Positions 11,811 through 22,947 of a stretch of DNA of 64,000 bases are shown here, one piece after another. The DNA comes from Phycomyces blakesleeanus NRRL 1555(-). Taxonomy: Eukaryota; Mucoromycota; Mucoromycetes; Mucorales; Phycomycetaceae. Made by a program: the position numbers and the translations under genes. Numbering within the stretch: position 1 is the stretch's first letter; each line of letters begins with the position of its first letter. The stretch lies in the NCBI RefSeq assembly GCF_001638985.1, contig NW_017265148.1, positions 761,367 through 825,366 of the forward strand, given 5' to 3'. The notes below the pieces were generated by a model. The model was not told where the DNA came from and searched no databases. It was given only the letters and a program-made list of their open reading frames with translations.

Positions 11811-13478
11811 GATATAAGAAGAGTGGGGAAAAAAAAGGGGGGGAGTGAAGGAAAAAAAAATTGATGAAATAAAATAGAGCGGGATTGATATAAACACCAC
11901 ACTTACACACAAATAAAAAAAAATTGAAAAGCCTTTCAAGGGCTAGGTTGAATGTTTACCTTTTTGTTAAAACACCGCTTCAGTGGTGAACAAGGGGGAC
12001 GAGACGTCATCTCTCTCTCTCTCTTTTTCTCCCCCTCTAACTATTTTTTTTTTGCTTCTTTTCTTCCTTCCTCTGTCTTTTCTACTCTCAAATTCCTTCT
12101 AACAAATAAACACACACCATATTTTTCTTTTGCATTTGTGTGTGCAAAAAAAAGAAAGTCACGAAGGAGTCCTTTTTTTTTAAAAAAAAAAAAAGATAGC
12201 TAGACATATTTCTTCGTTGGAATAAGATACATCATTACAGTATTACTATAAGCTTAACGCGTGTGTGTGTGTAGTATATTCCTTCACAAGGATATATGCA
12301 TCTAATATTGCAAGTATTCGAATATCTTTATTTTCAAGTGACTATCTTTAAGATTCAATGATCAGCAACAGCAAATACTTTTTGCATTTATATATATCTA
12401 CTATATATATTATCAAATTCTTCTTTATCTTATCTTTATCATTGATATTGCTTTTAATAATGAACAAGCTGTCAATTTCACTAGGAAATGTATGTGTCAT
12501 ATTGCACATATTATTATTGAAATCCTTTGCAATCATTACCATATAATTTGTTGAATTTAAGCTTTGACCGAGATTGACGATTAGATTTAAATATTACTAT
12601 GTATATATAAAGGGGCAGCAAACATTGTGTGTTGTGTAATTACCAAACTTACAGAAACATGCTTTTTTTAAAAGGACTGTATTATATAAATAGTTATATT
12701 AAGCACTATGATCTGTACATTTCAAACAGCCCTGGTGCTTATATTGGCGTTATTATTATATGCAAAGAATATCTATTGAGTTTGGAGCAAAATTAATCTG
12801 TATCATTAAAATTATCAAGCCAATGATCTCATTGATCTCGTCTCAAGTAATTAATATAGATAAAGGTACATCTACACATCACTAATAACGAATTGTGCGT
12901 TCTTGTATATGTTTACCGTACATAACTCACAAGTTGCAAGTTGATATTGCAGCTACCAATGATATGCAAAAATAGCATTATGTTTATTGAATGATACTCA
13001 ATGGAAGATTACTAAACCCAAAGAGATTGGAATAGCTAAAAAAAAAAGACAATGGATCCTTAAAAGGGTGGCAGGCCAATTCATGATCTTTCATGAGGTA
13101 TAATATTTTATTCCTTTGACAAGAATTTTGCTTAGTCGCTTTCTTTTAATTGACAATATACACACATCTATTTATCCCTTGTAAATATATTGTGTACATG
13201 ACACCCTTGGATTAAATACAAATCGCTTATATCTTTACAGCTGCTCTTTCTACTAAACAGGGTATCAAGACAAGAATTTCATAAAGTGTTTGTGGTGTCT
13301 AAATGAATAAACCAGTTGTTTTGGTGTTATCTTTTTTTGAAATGCATAACTTTCATATCTTCCCCTTGACTGTGTTACAGACTAGTCGACAAATGTTACA
13401 ACAGTTAGCTTGTTCGTAGTTTAACCCAGGGACTTATAAGCAAGTTAAAGCTTACATTCAAAACTGCAAATCTACATA
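11811..13478. other. Intergenic between QCR2 and the first repeat copy
   Basis: Includes the QCR2 promoter, with a pyrimidine-rich stretch at about 12010-12100 (plus strand), then AT-rich DNA with no intact coding sequence. Short coding-like scraps (for example a basic KKKRQW segment near 13040) are too small to name. Confidence 0.5.
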
Positions 13479-13972
13479 GTGTGAATAGCTTATTTACCTT
13501 TTATATACTTATTATACAAACTCCGACTTTACCATAGCCATCAGTATAACAGAATTACAGGACGTGTATCTCGATGAATATGCGCTTGTTTTTGTTCAGA
13601 CAGGTATTGGCAGACCAGAATTTACTTTCTACACAACTTTACTTAATAGGAAAAAAGGAAAATTTTCCAAACTTTTTTTCAGTTGTCCTGTGAGTAAAAG
13701 TGGGTATCGAAAATGTACTTTTTGGTGCAAATAGCCCAATTTACAGTGGAGCAAGATTTTATAGAGTGAAAAAGTGGGATGTTTTGGTCAATATTTGAGA
13801 AATTAATGCCCAAAACTGCTGATAATGTGGACCTTGATGTGTCTGACAAGGTTGCTTATAGTTATAGAGCTTATTAGCTTTATGAATAGTAATTGAGAGC
13901 TGATTTTCGGTGTAGAATTTGCCAATTTGATCAAAATGATCATTTTAATTGTTAGCAATTGGATTTTGATCT
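13479..13972 (+). repeat. Dispersed repeat copy 1 (decayed GRF-like finger ORF)
   Basis: First of five copies of a repeat that recurs at about 19.8, 40.0, 40.4 and 57.7 kb. Read on the plus strand it retains a broken protein frame: YALVFVQTGIGRPEF, then KLFFSCPVSKSGYRKCTFW, then SPIYSGARFYRVKKW, and after a frame change NVDLDVSDKVAYSYRAY and ADFRCRICQFDQNDHFNC. The spacing F-x-x-C-P...C-x-F-W recalls the C-terminal half of a GRF zinc finger, but the first two metal ligands are not evident, so this is tentative. Stops and frameshifts make it non-functional. It lies tail-to-tail with the F-box-type gene ending at 14231. Confidence 0.75.
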
Positions 13973-14230
13973 TACTAATAAATCCAATAATATGCAATAA
14001 GAGCTTTAACTTCATTGGGTGATCCTATTGTACTAATAAATAATGCGTGCCATGTACATATTGTATATACTTTATTGCTTGGATACACCAACTATTTCAA
14101 TTTGTATAAAATGTTATAAAGAATATACATTAATAATACAGTCAAGGTTCAATATGATGATAATCACAAAAGTAAAATACAATAGAATAAAGTCAAATAA
14201 AGCCATCAAATAATATAAACTTTATTATAA

Positions 14231-16111
14231 CTATCTATTCCTGTAATAGGAAAAAACCTTATTATGAATTATAGCTTTAACAGATTTAAGGCGGATGGTC
14301 AAGAAACCATTCTGAAGGTCCTTTTGCCAAAATCGCTTTGGTGAATAGCCATTGTAAATGTTATCCCTATAATCAGAATCTTTGGAGACGTAGTTAAGGC
14401 TCACATAGTGCTTATAAAACCCTTTAACATAGTCAATGTCCTGCTTTTCAAGCTCCCACATTGAAGCTCTTTTTACTCCTTCTGTGTTTTTCCAGCACAA
14501 GTGATACCACTTTAATCCAGCCAGCTGTGACGGTTCATCCGGAACCAATGACTTACAATTTCCATCTTCCATTTTCTTTATATCTTCTTCTTCATCTCCT
14601 TGATGTTGTTCTTGGATTGCACAAAATTTTATATTCCCAAAGCGCCTGAGCCTGTAAATCACGAGTGTATCCAAGTTTAAGAAAGACATGTTGAGGACCA
14701 GGTGGTAAGGATACTTTGTATGATGCAATTTATCCAGCTCATCCGAATAAGATTTACGGAACCGAATAGAATATAGCTTCAGGAACAAAAGTCCTTTACA
14801 GCGGCGGGATATATATTCAAGCATGTGTGTACTCGTGCTCACGCAATCGAGTTCCAGTCTTTGCAAAGCATGTGGGGTATCGACTCTTTTCAGCTTGCCT
14901 GAGAACGAAACTTCTGTGCCTTTCATTCGTAAGTCTCGCAATGATGGGCATTTGTCTAGTATTATGTTGACCTCAATCAGATTATAGGTCTCGATCTGTA
15001 GCTCAACTAAATCCGGGTAGACAAACAATAGGTCTCCAACCGGATTCAAACTCGAGGCGCTCGAAAGCGTTATCTTCAAGCTCGCCAATGCATCTGACCT
15101 GATGTTCAAGCAGCTTTGGGAACCCTCGGCCCAGTCTAACTTCTCTCCCTCAAAGGAAAGCTCGACATCTTTTAATTTTACGTCGAAATGCCAAAGAGCG
15201 TTGTAGAACACAGAAAACTGATATCTGTTAAAAGAGTTCATGGATGTGAATATGCTTCTTAGGCGAGGAAAGAATCGGTCAAGCGTCAATAGTAACCGGA
15301 CTCCTTCTTGGTACTTCTTCTTATCGTAATCTATTGTGTGACTTTGGTAATGACCACCACTTTCGAAACTTCTTCCGAGTGTAATATTGTGTAAATTGGG
15401 GTATTTGAGCGCAAAGTAGAATACCCAGAAAGCGTCAATGTAATCACTACCATAGCGTATATTTGTGATAGCGTGTGCTGGAGTAATACGTCTTATTTTA
15501 TTTGCGTCTATGGCTGGTATTGCTTTAATCCTTAAACGAATGTCTATATATGTGAGTCGTGGTAGGTTGAGGTGAAGTAATTCAATGTCCTGCCATGAAA
15601 CAACGATCGTTTCTTCAAGACTCTGTTGTGTAACCGCCTCTTTGAGTGTAAGATGGGTAAGACAGGACAATACAGATAGCTTTGTAAAGAAATCTTCTGA
15701 TGCAGTAAGACTTCTATTACAAAGGGGAATACTTAGATGGACTAATGACTTCCAAGGACTCCAATCAATTTCTTGTATAATGCAGTCGCTTCTATACGGT
15801 CTATCGTACTCAAACCAATTAATCTTGCAGTATATTTGCTGTACTTTTGAAAGGTATTTCATATCAGCTTTTGGTATATTCATAAGCTTCAGTTCGAGTG
15901 TACGATGCAAATTTTTTAAATAGACGTTGTTTTGACTTCGTGTATTGCAAATGTATTTTGCTACTTCCAGCGTGACAGTAATGGAACACCAACGTTTGTT
16001 CAGAAATGGTTCTGTCCACTGCTTACAAACCAGGGCACACGCAAGATTTTTTTTTGGGTCGACATAGACTGCAATATTCGAGAGAATTTCAAATGGTAAT
16101 GCTGGTCCCAT
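14231..16111 (-). CDS. F-box-type protein, paralogue 1 (626 aa)
   Basis: Single-exon protein with an F-box-like N-terminus (LPFEILSNIAVYV, then LACALVCKQWTEPFLNKRWCS). In F-box proteins this segment binds Skp1 of SCF ubiquitin ligases. The remainder is an irregular leucine-rich series with recurring patterns such as SHLTLK/LLHLNLPRL, DRFFPRL and LDKCPSLRDL, as in fungal F-box/LRR proteins; its substrate is unknown. The C-terminus carries the family motif RFWQKDLQNGFLTIRLKSV. The first ATG (MGPALPFEIL) starts directly at the F-box, as in its paralogues. It belongs to a local family with genes ending at 17099, 20936 and 57513 and pseudogenes at 36.0 and 49.9 kb. A conserved upstream block lies about 140 bp before the start. 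Confidence 0.85.
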   Translation of the reverse strand: MGPALPFEILSNIAVYVDPKKNLACALVCKQWTEPFLNKRWCSITVTLEVAKYICNTRSQNNVYLKNLHRTLELKLMNIPKADMKYLSKVQQIYCKINWFEYDRPYRSDCIIQEIDWSPWKSLVHLSIPLCNRSLTASEDFFTKLSVLSCLTHLTLKEAVTQQSLEETIVVSWQDIELLHLNLPRLTYIDIRLRIKAIPAIDANKIRRITPAHAITNIRYGSDYIDAFWVFYFALKYPNLHNITLGRSFESGGHYQSHTIDYDKKKYQEGVRLLLTLDRFFPRLRSIFTSMNSFNRYQFSVFYNALWHFDVKLKDVELSFEGEKLDWAEGSQSCLNIRSDALASLKITLSSASSLNPVGDLLFVYPDLVELQIETYNLIEVNIILDKCPSLRDLRMKGTEVSFSGKLKRVDTPHALQRLELDCVSTSTHMLEYISRRCKGLLFLKLYSIRFRKSYSDELDKLHHTKYPYHLVLNMSFLNLDTLVIYRLRRFGNIKFCAIQEQHQGDEEEDIKKMEDGNCKSLVPDEPSQLAGLKWYHLCWKNTEGVKRASMWELEKQDIDYVKGFYKHYVSLNYVSKDSDYRDNIYNGYSPKRFWQKDLQNGFLTIRLKSVKAIIHNKVFSYYRNR

Positions 16112-16248
16112 AGCAACAAAGCCCTAAAGAAGCAGATTGGTATAAAGGCAGAGAGATAAAGAGAGAGAGAGAGAGCGAGAGAGAGAATTAATAGGGTTAA
16201 ATATATAAGAATAAAGTAAAATAGTAATAATATTAATCCCTACTCTTA

Positions 16249-16313
16249 TGAAACGTTGTACACCTTTAAAATTGGGGATTCCGAGCTCCACCCATTAATG
16301 ATCTGGGACCTTT
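16249..16313 (-). promoter_or_regulatory. Conserved upstream block of F-box paralogue 1
   Basis: About 65 bp, written here as the plus strand: GAAACGTTGTACACCTTTAA at the gene-proximal end and CTGGGACCTTT at the distal end. The same two motifs in the same order and spacing occur upstream of paralogues 2 and 3 at nearly the same distance from the ATG (138, 131 and 149 bp). This suggests a shared promoter element, although it could simply be residual sequence identity from duplication. Confidence 0.5.
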
Positions 16314-17098
16314 TTTAACTTAAATACACATCTTTTCCCTCAAACTCCCACACACACAATTCCATTATCTCTCTCGCCCTAGAAGAACAATATATTGCTA
16401 GTATCTCTGTCTTATTCTCTCTGCTTTGACTTGGGAATGATTCATTTTCTATAAATTAAAGATATTAGCCATTATAAAAAAACTAGTATTTTGCTTTACC
16501 ATCTGGTTTTAACGTTCAAAACGCATAACAATGCATATCTCTCGATGACATATTCGATCATGTATCGAGTCTTTAATTATTTTCCGGCTTAAAGTTGATG
16601 TATATTGCATAGTCCAACCAATACATACATATACACATATATAAGTGCATATGTATATTATGTAGCGCCGAGATTTAGACTTGTTGATAGCAAATATGTC
16701 ACAATCATTTATATATATGTGTATATTAGAAAGGCATGCTGATATTAGGAATCAAGTAATTTTCACCCTACAAACTCATCTTTTGATTCCAAATTTACTT
16801 TATATTTTCCATATGTATTCCTGTCTTTGTACTTATCAGCTTATTATCTATACCCACACTCTTTTGTGCTTATCAATCTCTTCTCAGGTATCTGCTTCTT
16901 TTATATAGGAAATATTCTTTTGAGGAAATTTAATAAAAGTTTTTGTCTCATACAAAATAAAAATATTTAGTAAAGAAGGCGCTGGCTTTTTTTTTATGTT
17001 ATTTTATTTTATAAGAGCCAAATATATATATATATGATGATAATAAGGAGCCATGTGTCACTTTCAGCCATGGAATCATACAACTCACTAATATGATT
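16314..17098. other. Intergenic between F-box paralogues 1 and 2
   Basis: AT-rich DNA with TA-rich stretches near 16620-16660. No coding sequence, RNA gene or repeat copy recognised. Confidence 0.5.
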
Positions 17099-19130
17099 TT
17101 AATTTTCAGAATAATCATAATGTGCTCCATATAATATCTCTTTATCAATACAATATCTTTGAACAGATTTGAATGATAAAACAAAGACGCCAAAGGCAAT
17201 ATCTGCTTTCCAAGCTTCCTTTGGCTCATAATAGTTAACAATGTCATCAAAAACCTACAAAGATCAAAAATTAGAAATGATAGTAAAAAGTTTTGGTTTT
17301 GTTTGTTGGCATACAATAGCTATATATATAAATTGAAAATTGAAACAAAAGAAAAGGTAAGGCCCTATTTAACCGAAATTATACTCTAAAAACACATACA
17401 CCCTTAAAAGCCTAATAAAAATAAAAATAAAAACTCCCCCTAAAGAAACTTATTTTGTTTTTACCGTATGAGAATTATCGTCATAAGTACTACTCAAAGC
17501 GTCTCTGTAGGATCTCTGAAAATATTCAATGCCTTGTTTTCCAAGCTCCCATGCAAGAGACCTTTTTATCTCGCCCGTATCGTCCAAGTATATATGGTAC
17601 CAGTTTGATCGAGTTTTCTGTTCTTGGTTATCCGAATCCGATTGGTTAACACCAGTATTGTCCTCTTGTATAACGGCATAAAACTTTATCAATTTAGTGG
17701 TTTCTCTGATACTACAGACTATGAGCTTGTCCAACTGAGAATATGGCATGCCAATAAGGATCTCCCCATTTTCTGTAAATTCTGATGCCCTAAGGTCAAC
17801 GTCTCCTAGTTTCAGGAATGAAAGTTGTTTACAGCGGAAGGATATATATCTAAAGACCTCTGTGTTCGTTTCAATGCGATTAACCTCGAATCTTCTTAGT
17901 ATGTGTGGGTTGTGGTTGTGATTTGACTGCTTGGAAAGGCACACCCTTGCTAAAGAGAGGCTTAAAAGTCGTAACGTTGGATATTTATCTAGGATAATGA
18001 CAATTTCGATCAGACCCATTATTTCGATGTTTAACTCGACTAGACACGGATAGAAAGTCAGGGTGCTTGAAAGTGGCACTTTTCCCGGCATGGAAATCAA
18101 GCTTGTCATCAAAACTTTCAATGATGCTGAGCTAAAGTCAAGACAGCTGTCGAAACTGTCTGTCAAATCTGGATCACGCATGTGAATATCAACATCAGCT
18201 CTTTCTACCTTTGCGCCGAAAATTCGAAGGGCGTCGTAGAATGTAGAAAATGACCATATACTGTTTACTCCCGTTTGTATGCACACGGTTTTTAAACAAG
18301 GAAAGAATTGGTCAAGTGTTGATAGTAATTGCATATCCTCCTGAAGTTGACATTTGTAAACTATGTTTTCTTGATGATAGCTGTCAGAAGCTTGAAGATC
18401 AAGAGTGTGTAAATTTGGGTATTTGAGTGCAAAATAAAATATCCAGGAAGCGTCAACGTTACTACTACTATATCGTATCGTTGTGACAGTTGATGCTGGG
18501 GTAATACGTCTTATTTGATCCATGTTGTCATATAATATTGGCTCATGTAAAAAGTCGATGCTTATATCTTCCAGGTGTGGTGAATTAAGGTGGAGTAATT
18601 CAAGATCTGACCACGAGACAATGTTAGTTACCATATCCCCATACTCTGAGCTAACTTGGTGTAGTGTAAGGTGTAGAAGACAAGGTAATACCGATAGGCC
18701 TGTAAAAAGATTTTCCAGCTCAATAGAGTTTCTATACTGGAAATGTATTTTCAGGTGCGATAATAAATTCCAGGGACTCCAATCAATAGTTTCAATAGCA
18801 CATTTGTTTTCAAGTGATTCAAAGCATTCGAGGCGCCTTATTCCATGGTAGATTTGTGACAACTTGGAATAATATTTCCCATCGGCGGTCGATAAGTCCT
18901 GAATCTTCAGCTCACACACTCTGTCTGCATTCTTTAGATATGGGTTGTCCAGGTTGGATGTATCGCAAATGTATCTTGCTATTTTTTTTGTTGACACTCA
19001 AGGAATACCAATATGCGCTTAGAAATTCTTCTGTCCACTGCTTACAGACCAAGGCACCGGTAAGTCGGCTATCTTTTTCAACATAATTTGCAATAATTGA
19101 TACAACTTCGTATGGTAGTTTCGGTGCCAT
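17099..19130 (-). pseudogene. F-box-type protein, paralogue 2, frameshifted, with separate C-terminal exon
   Basis: The N-terminus (MAPKLPYEVVSIIANYVEKD, GALVCKQWTEEFLSAYWYSLSV) and body (KIARYICDTSNLDNPYLKNAD onward) align with the other paralogues but lie in different frames. They are separated by one extra A in a run of eight (about 18980-18988). Ignoring that base, the coding length is 1821 nt (606 aa), matching the family. The C-terminal motif AWKADIAFGVFVLSFKSV is not in the main exon. It sits in a second exon, 17254-17099, joined to the first (19130-17465) through GTAAAA..TTTGTAG, in phase, ending HYDYSEN. The family's other intact members lack this intron. The frameshift may be a real recent mutation or a homopolymer sequencing error; if the latter, the gene is functional. 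Confidence 0.75.
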
Positions 19131-19260
19131 TGAACCAAAAAAAGGTAGAGAGATGAAGAAAATAGAGTCCTATAAAGATCATTATTCGAATATTTTACGG
19201 CTTATTTAATTAATTATTTAATCACAAAAAGAAAAAAAAAGAAAGAAAGCTATATAGTAG

Positions 19261-19320
19261 GAGACGTTACACATATTTAAAATTATGGCTTCAAAGTACA
19301 ACATCAACTGCCTGGAACCT
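19261..19320 (-). promoter_or_regulatory. Conserved upstream block of F-box paralogue 2
   Basis: Plus-strand GAGACGTTACACATATTTAA followed 25-30 bp later by CTGGAACCT. This is a slightly diverged version of the block upstream of paralogues 1 and 3, located 131 bp from the ATG. Confidence 0.4.
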
Positions 19321-19793
19321 TCCTTCCTTCCTTTTTTTTTTTTTACTTTATCAAAACCCATGAAATTAACATCTTTAATATTCTCATCCAACTCTTTCTT
19401 TCCATTAGACTGGCTACACAGTCTTACGCTACTTAAATAATCTTCAATTGAAAATATCCTTTGAAATATTTACAAATATGTATCCAAGGAGTATTGAAGA
19501 CTGGTGTTGGTTTTGTAGGGACTTGTGGCACAAGTAATGGTCGATATGGAAAGGTGATTATATTAATGTTGATTTTGGGTTTCTGAAAAAAAAAATTACC
19601 CGTTTGGTGCAATATTGATTTCTTAAACAGACATATCAAGAGAAAGTATTCATTAACTTTGGAGAGGCCCCGCAAAAGATAATATTGGCCATCAATGCCT
19701 TTAGACCTTTATGCAAGCAGTCTTCGATAACAAGGAGCCGTTTTATACATAAAGCGCGACCAGATAGTATTCTTTATACTAATATATACACAA
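19321..19793. other. Intergenic
   Basis: AT-rich DNA with a CTTC/T-rich tract at the left edge. No gene recognised. Confidence 0.5.
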
Positions 19794-20263
19794 GGTAATT
19801 TATTTAGCCGGGCAGTGTAAATAGATTATTTGCCTTTTTTATACTTCCTTAACAAATTTAGTCATTTTTAGAGTAGTTGATATTTCCACGAATATGCACT
19901 TGTTTCTGTTCAGACAAGTATTGGCAGGCCCGTATTTACGTTTTACACAAATTTACTTAATAGACAAAAAAGAAAAATTTCCAAGCTTTTCTTCAGTTGT
20001 CCTGTGAGTAAAAGTGGGTATCGAAAATGGACTTTTTGGTGCAAATAGCCCAATTTACAGGGGATCAAGATTTTATAGAGTGAAAAAGTGGGATGTTTTG
20101 GTCAATATTTGAGCAATCAATGCCTAAAACTGCTGATAATGTGGATCTTGATGTGTCTGACAAGGTTGTTTATAGTTATAGAGCTTATTAGCTTTATGAA
20201 TAGTAATTGAGAGCTGATTTTCGGTGTAGAATTTGCCAATTTGATCAAAATCATCATTTCAAG
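19794..20263 (+). repeat. Dispersed repeat copy 2 (decayed GRF-like finger ORF)
   Basis: Close relative of copy 1, with the same retained peptide KLFFSCPVSKSGYRKWTFW (the last Cys changed to Trp) and the same downstream stops. Its left end extends to GTAATTTATTTAGCC, shared with copy 3. It lies about 670 bp downstream of, and convergent with, the F-box gene ending at 20936. Confidence 0.75.
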
Positions 20264-20935
20264 GCAAATACGTCTTAATCGCATAATATATTCAACAAAT
20301 TACAAAGTAAATGTTAATATTTTTATTAAATTAAGTTATGTATATATACTATGTATTTCATTCTTAGTCTGTTCATTATGTTATAAGTCCTGCGATACAT
20401 TTGAATTAATTATATTAAAAAAAAAACACTAGCAGTCAGTGAGTAAAAAGATATACCAAGGAGTTTATTTAACTTTGTGTGTACAGATGTGGCAATTAGA
20501 AGACTAATACTAAAAAATAAAGCTATTTGATGTAAATGAATTTGAATATAATTCATTTTGTGGTTGGTGTATACTATAGCTGTAAATATGATACCTTGAG
20601 CGAGATTTATATATCGTTTAGCACTTTAGAACGCGATATTGTAATGTATATTAATACAATAGGATATCTTCTTACAAAGCAGATAAAGGGATCAAAGACA
20701 ATAATCAGGTAATATTGTGTGCTTATTTAATTATGAGAAGAGTTATATAGACGTGTATTAACAGAAATACATAGCAATAGCTGATAATAATGTTGGTTAT
20801 CATTAAAAGTATATACTGACTTGGTAAACTGAGAATTTATTAGGTATTTATTCCAATCCGTGAGCAGATTTAGTATAGTATTATTTACAAGTCTGTTGAG
20901 GACACAATAATAATAGACTTCAATCTTTTCCTTTA
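20264..20935. other. Intergenic, 3' flank of F-box paralogue 3
   Basis: AT-rich DNA without recognisable genes. Confidence 0.5.
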
Positions 20936-22735
20936 CTATACTCTTTTACTATCAAGAAAGTAGTTTTCAACAGATCCTGATCGAACAACAAAGACGCCAT
21001 ACTGAAGATCCTTTTTCCAAAGTTTTTTGGGTGCACGGTTACAATAATTATGTTCCATGGATTTGTGTTTTCTGTCGTGATTTTTTCTGCGTACAAAGTC
21101 TTTGCAGTATTTTTTAGCAAATTCAACATCGGATTTCTCAAGCTCCCATGCCAACGCTATTTTTCTTTGCTTTGATTCGTCTAAGCATATGTAATACCAA
21201 TTTGACCGAACTGGCTGTTCATTATAGTCTGGATACGATAGATTGCGATTGGTATTGCCCATCTGCTCAATAACACAATGACTGACAATGTCAACGCCTG
21301 ATCTGATATTGTAAAGTATGAGTGTTTTCAATTGTGAGAAACCGATATCAAGAAGTAGCTGTCCATTTTCCCCCATATCATATGCATTGAACCAAACTTG
21401 ATCTAGTTTCATGAACTTGAGCTGTCTACAATGGAAGGATATGTATTCTAGGATGAGTGTACTTGTTTTAGCGCTTTTAATTTCCACTTTTTGCAAAGGG
21501 TGTAGGCTGTCATTGTGGACATATTGTGGTTGGCCGGACAGACGTATTCTGGAGTTTTTTATATCCAGTAATCGTAATACTGGACATTTATTGAGAATAA
21601 CGTCTATTTCAATCTGACAATGCGTGTCCATGTGTAATTCAACTAGGTTTGGGTATAAAATGAAGTGATCTGTAATTGACTCAGTATCTTCAGCAAAAAA
21701 GATATGCTGCCATGAAATCCTCAATGATTCGGCGATCGGTTTCAAGCACTTGCTGAGGGCATTCAATGAGACTCGATTACTTGTGTAAAGGTGAAATTTG
21801 ACACACTCCGTATTTACTCCAAAATGTTGCAGAGTGTCGCAGAATATAGAGAATGGCCACCTATTGTAAGCTTCTGGGTATGTATGTACATTTTTTAAGC
21901 AAGGAAAGAACTGGTCAAGAGTTGATAGTAATCGGATGTCTTTTAGATATTGTTGTTGATCGTAATCATTTGAATGTCTTGGTTTCGCTTTAGCATCTTT
22001 TCCAAATTCAATACTGCGTAGATTTGGGTACTTGAGTGCAAAGTAAAATATCCTGGGAGCATCAATGTAATCATTATAGCGGATATTTGTGACAGTGTGT
22101 GCTGGAGTAACTTTCTTTATTAGTTCCATGTCATCCTTTGGTATCGATGCAAGCATAAAGTCAACGTCTAGATACTCCAGCCGTGACAAATGAAGGTGAA
22201 GTGATTCAATATGCGACCATGAAACAGCAAGAATTTTTTTCTCATCCCAGGAATCCAAGGTTGACTTGAGTGTAAAATGAGTAAGACAAGGCAATACCGA
22301 CAACTTTGTAAAAAGGTCTTTCAACGTGTCAGGGGTTTTATACTCGAAGCTTATTTTCAAATGTGATAACGGCTTCCAAAGGTTCCAATCAATTATTTCA
22401 AAAATCTGCTTGTTTTTATATGATTCAAAGTATTCAAGGCGCTTTATGCTCTGGTAAACTTGCTGCAACTCCGAAAAAGAATCGATGTCATCTATCGATA
22501 GATATTCAAAGTGTAATTTCCGTACACGCTGTGCATTTTTGAGATAGACATTATTCAGGTTGGATTTACTGCAAATTTGTTTTATGATGCGTTTATCAAC
22601 ACTCAGGTAGTTCCAGTATGCGTTTAAAAAGGGTTCTGTCCAATGTTTACAGACTAGGGCACAAGTAAATCCGCTGTCTCTTTTGACATGGATTGCAATG
22701 AGGGCGAGAATCTCGTACGGCAAGTTTTCTGCCAT
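20936..22735 (-). CDS. F-box-type protein, paralogue 3 (599 aa)
   Basis: Single exon. The F-box-like N-terminus is MAENLPYEILALIAIHVKRD with GFTCALVCKHWTEPFLNAYW. An irregular LRR-like body follows, with KPLSHLKISFEYK, FTKLSVLPCLTHFTLK, STLDQFFPCLKNV and LNKCPVLRLLDI, and then the C-terminal family motif LWKKDLQYGVFVVRSGSV. I chose the ATG at 22735 because it aligns with the paralogues. The frame is open upstream to 22858, but that part is a low-complexity FLSFFL/SLSLS translation of GAAA and GAGA repeats. Presumed substrate receptor of an SCF ubiquitin ligase; target unknown. Confidence 0.85.
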   Translation of the reverse strand: MAENLPYEILALIAIHVKRDSGFTCALVCKHWTEPFLNAYWNYLSVDKRIIKQICSKSNLNNVYLKNAQRVRKLHFEYLSIDDIDSFSELQQVYQSIKRLEYFESYKNKQIFEIIDWNLWKPLSHLKISFEYKTPDTLKDLFTKLSVLPCLTHFTLKSTLDSWDEKKILAVSWSHIESLHLHLSRLEYLDVDFMLASIPKDDMELIKKVTPAHTVTNIRYNDYIDAPRIFYFALKYPNLRSIEFGKDAKAKPRHSNDYDQQQYLKDIRLLSTLDQFFPCLKNVHTYPEAYNRWPFSIFCDTLQHFGVNTECVKFHLYTSNRVSLNALSKCLKPIAESLRISWQHIFFAEDTESITDHFILYPNLVELHMDTHCQIEIDVILNKCPVLRLLDIKNSRIRLSGQPQYVHNDSLHPLQKVEIKSAKTSTLILEYISFHCRQLKFMKLDQVWFNAYDMGENGQLLLDIGFSQLKTLILYNIRSGVDIVSHCVIEQMGNTNRNLSYPDYNEQPVRSNWYYICLDESKQRKIALAWELEKSDVEFAKKYCKDFVRRKNHDRKHKSMEHNYCNRAPKKLWKKDLQYGVFVVRSGSVENYFLDSKRV

Positions 22736-22883
22736 TGTAACAAGAGAGATAGAGAGAGATAGAGAGAAAGACAAAGAAAGAAATAAATAAATAAAGAAAT
22801 AAAGAAAGAAAGAAAGAAAGAAAGAAAGGAATACTGTCACATAATTACCATACCCCAAGTGCGTGTGTGTTTTTAGTTTTGAT

Positions 22884-22947
22884 ATGAAACGTTGTACATC
22901 TTCAAAATTGTGACTTAATCCCCCTTAACACTTATCTGGGACCTTTG
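22884..22947 (-). promoter_or_regulatory. Conserved upstream block of F-box paralogue 3
   Basis: Plus-strand GAAACGTTGTACATCTTCAA then, about 30 bp on, CTGGGACCTTT. It is near-identical to the block of paralogue 1 and lies 149 bp before the ATG. A GAAA/GAGA repeat (about 22742-22830) separates it from the start codon. Confidence 0.5.
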
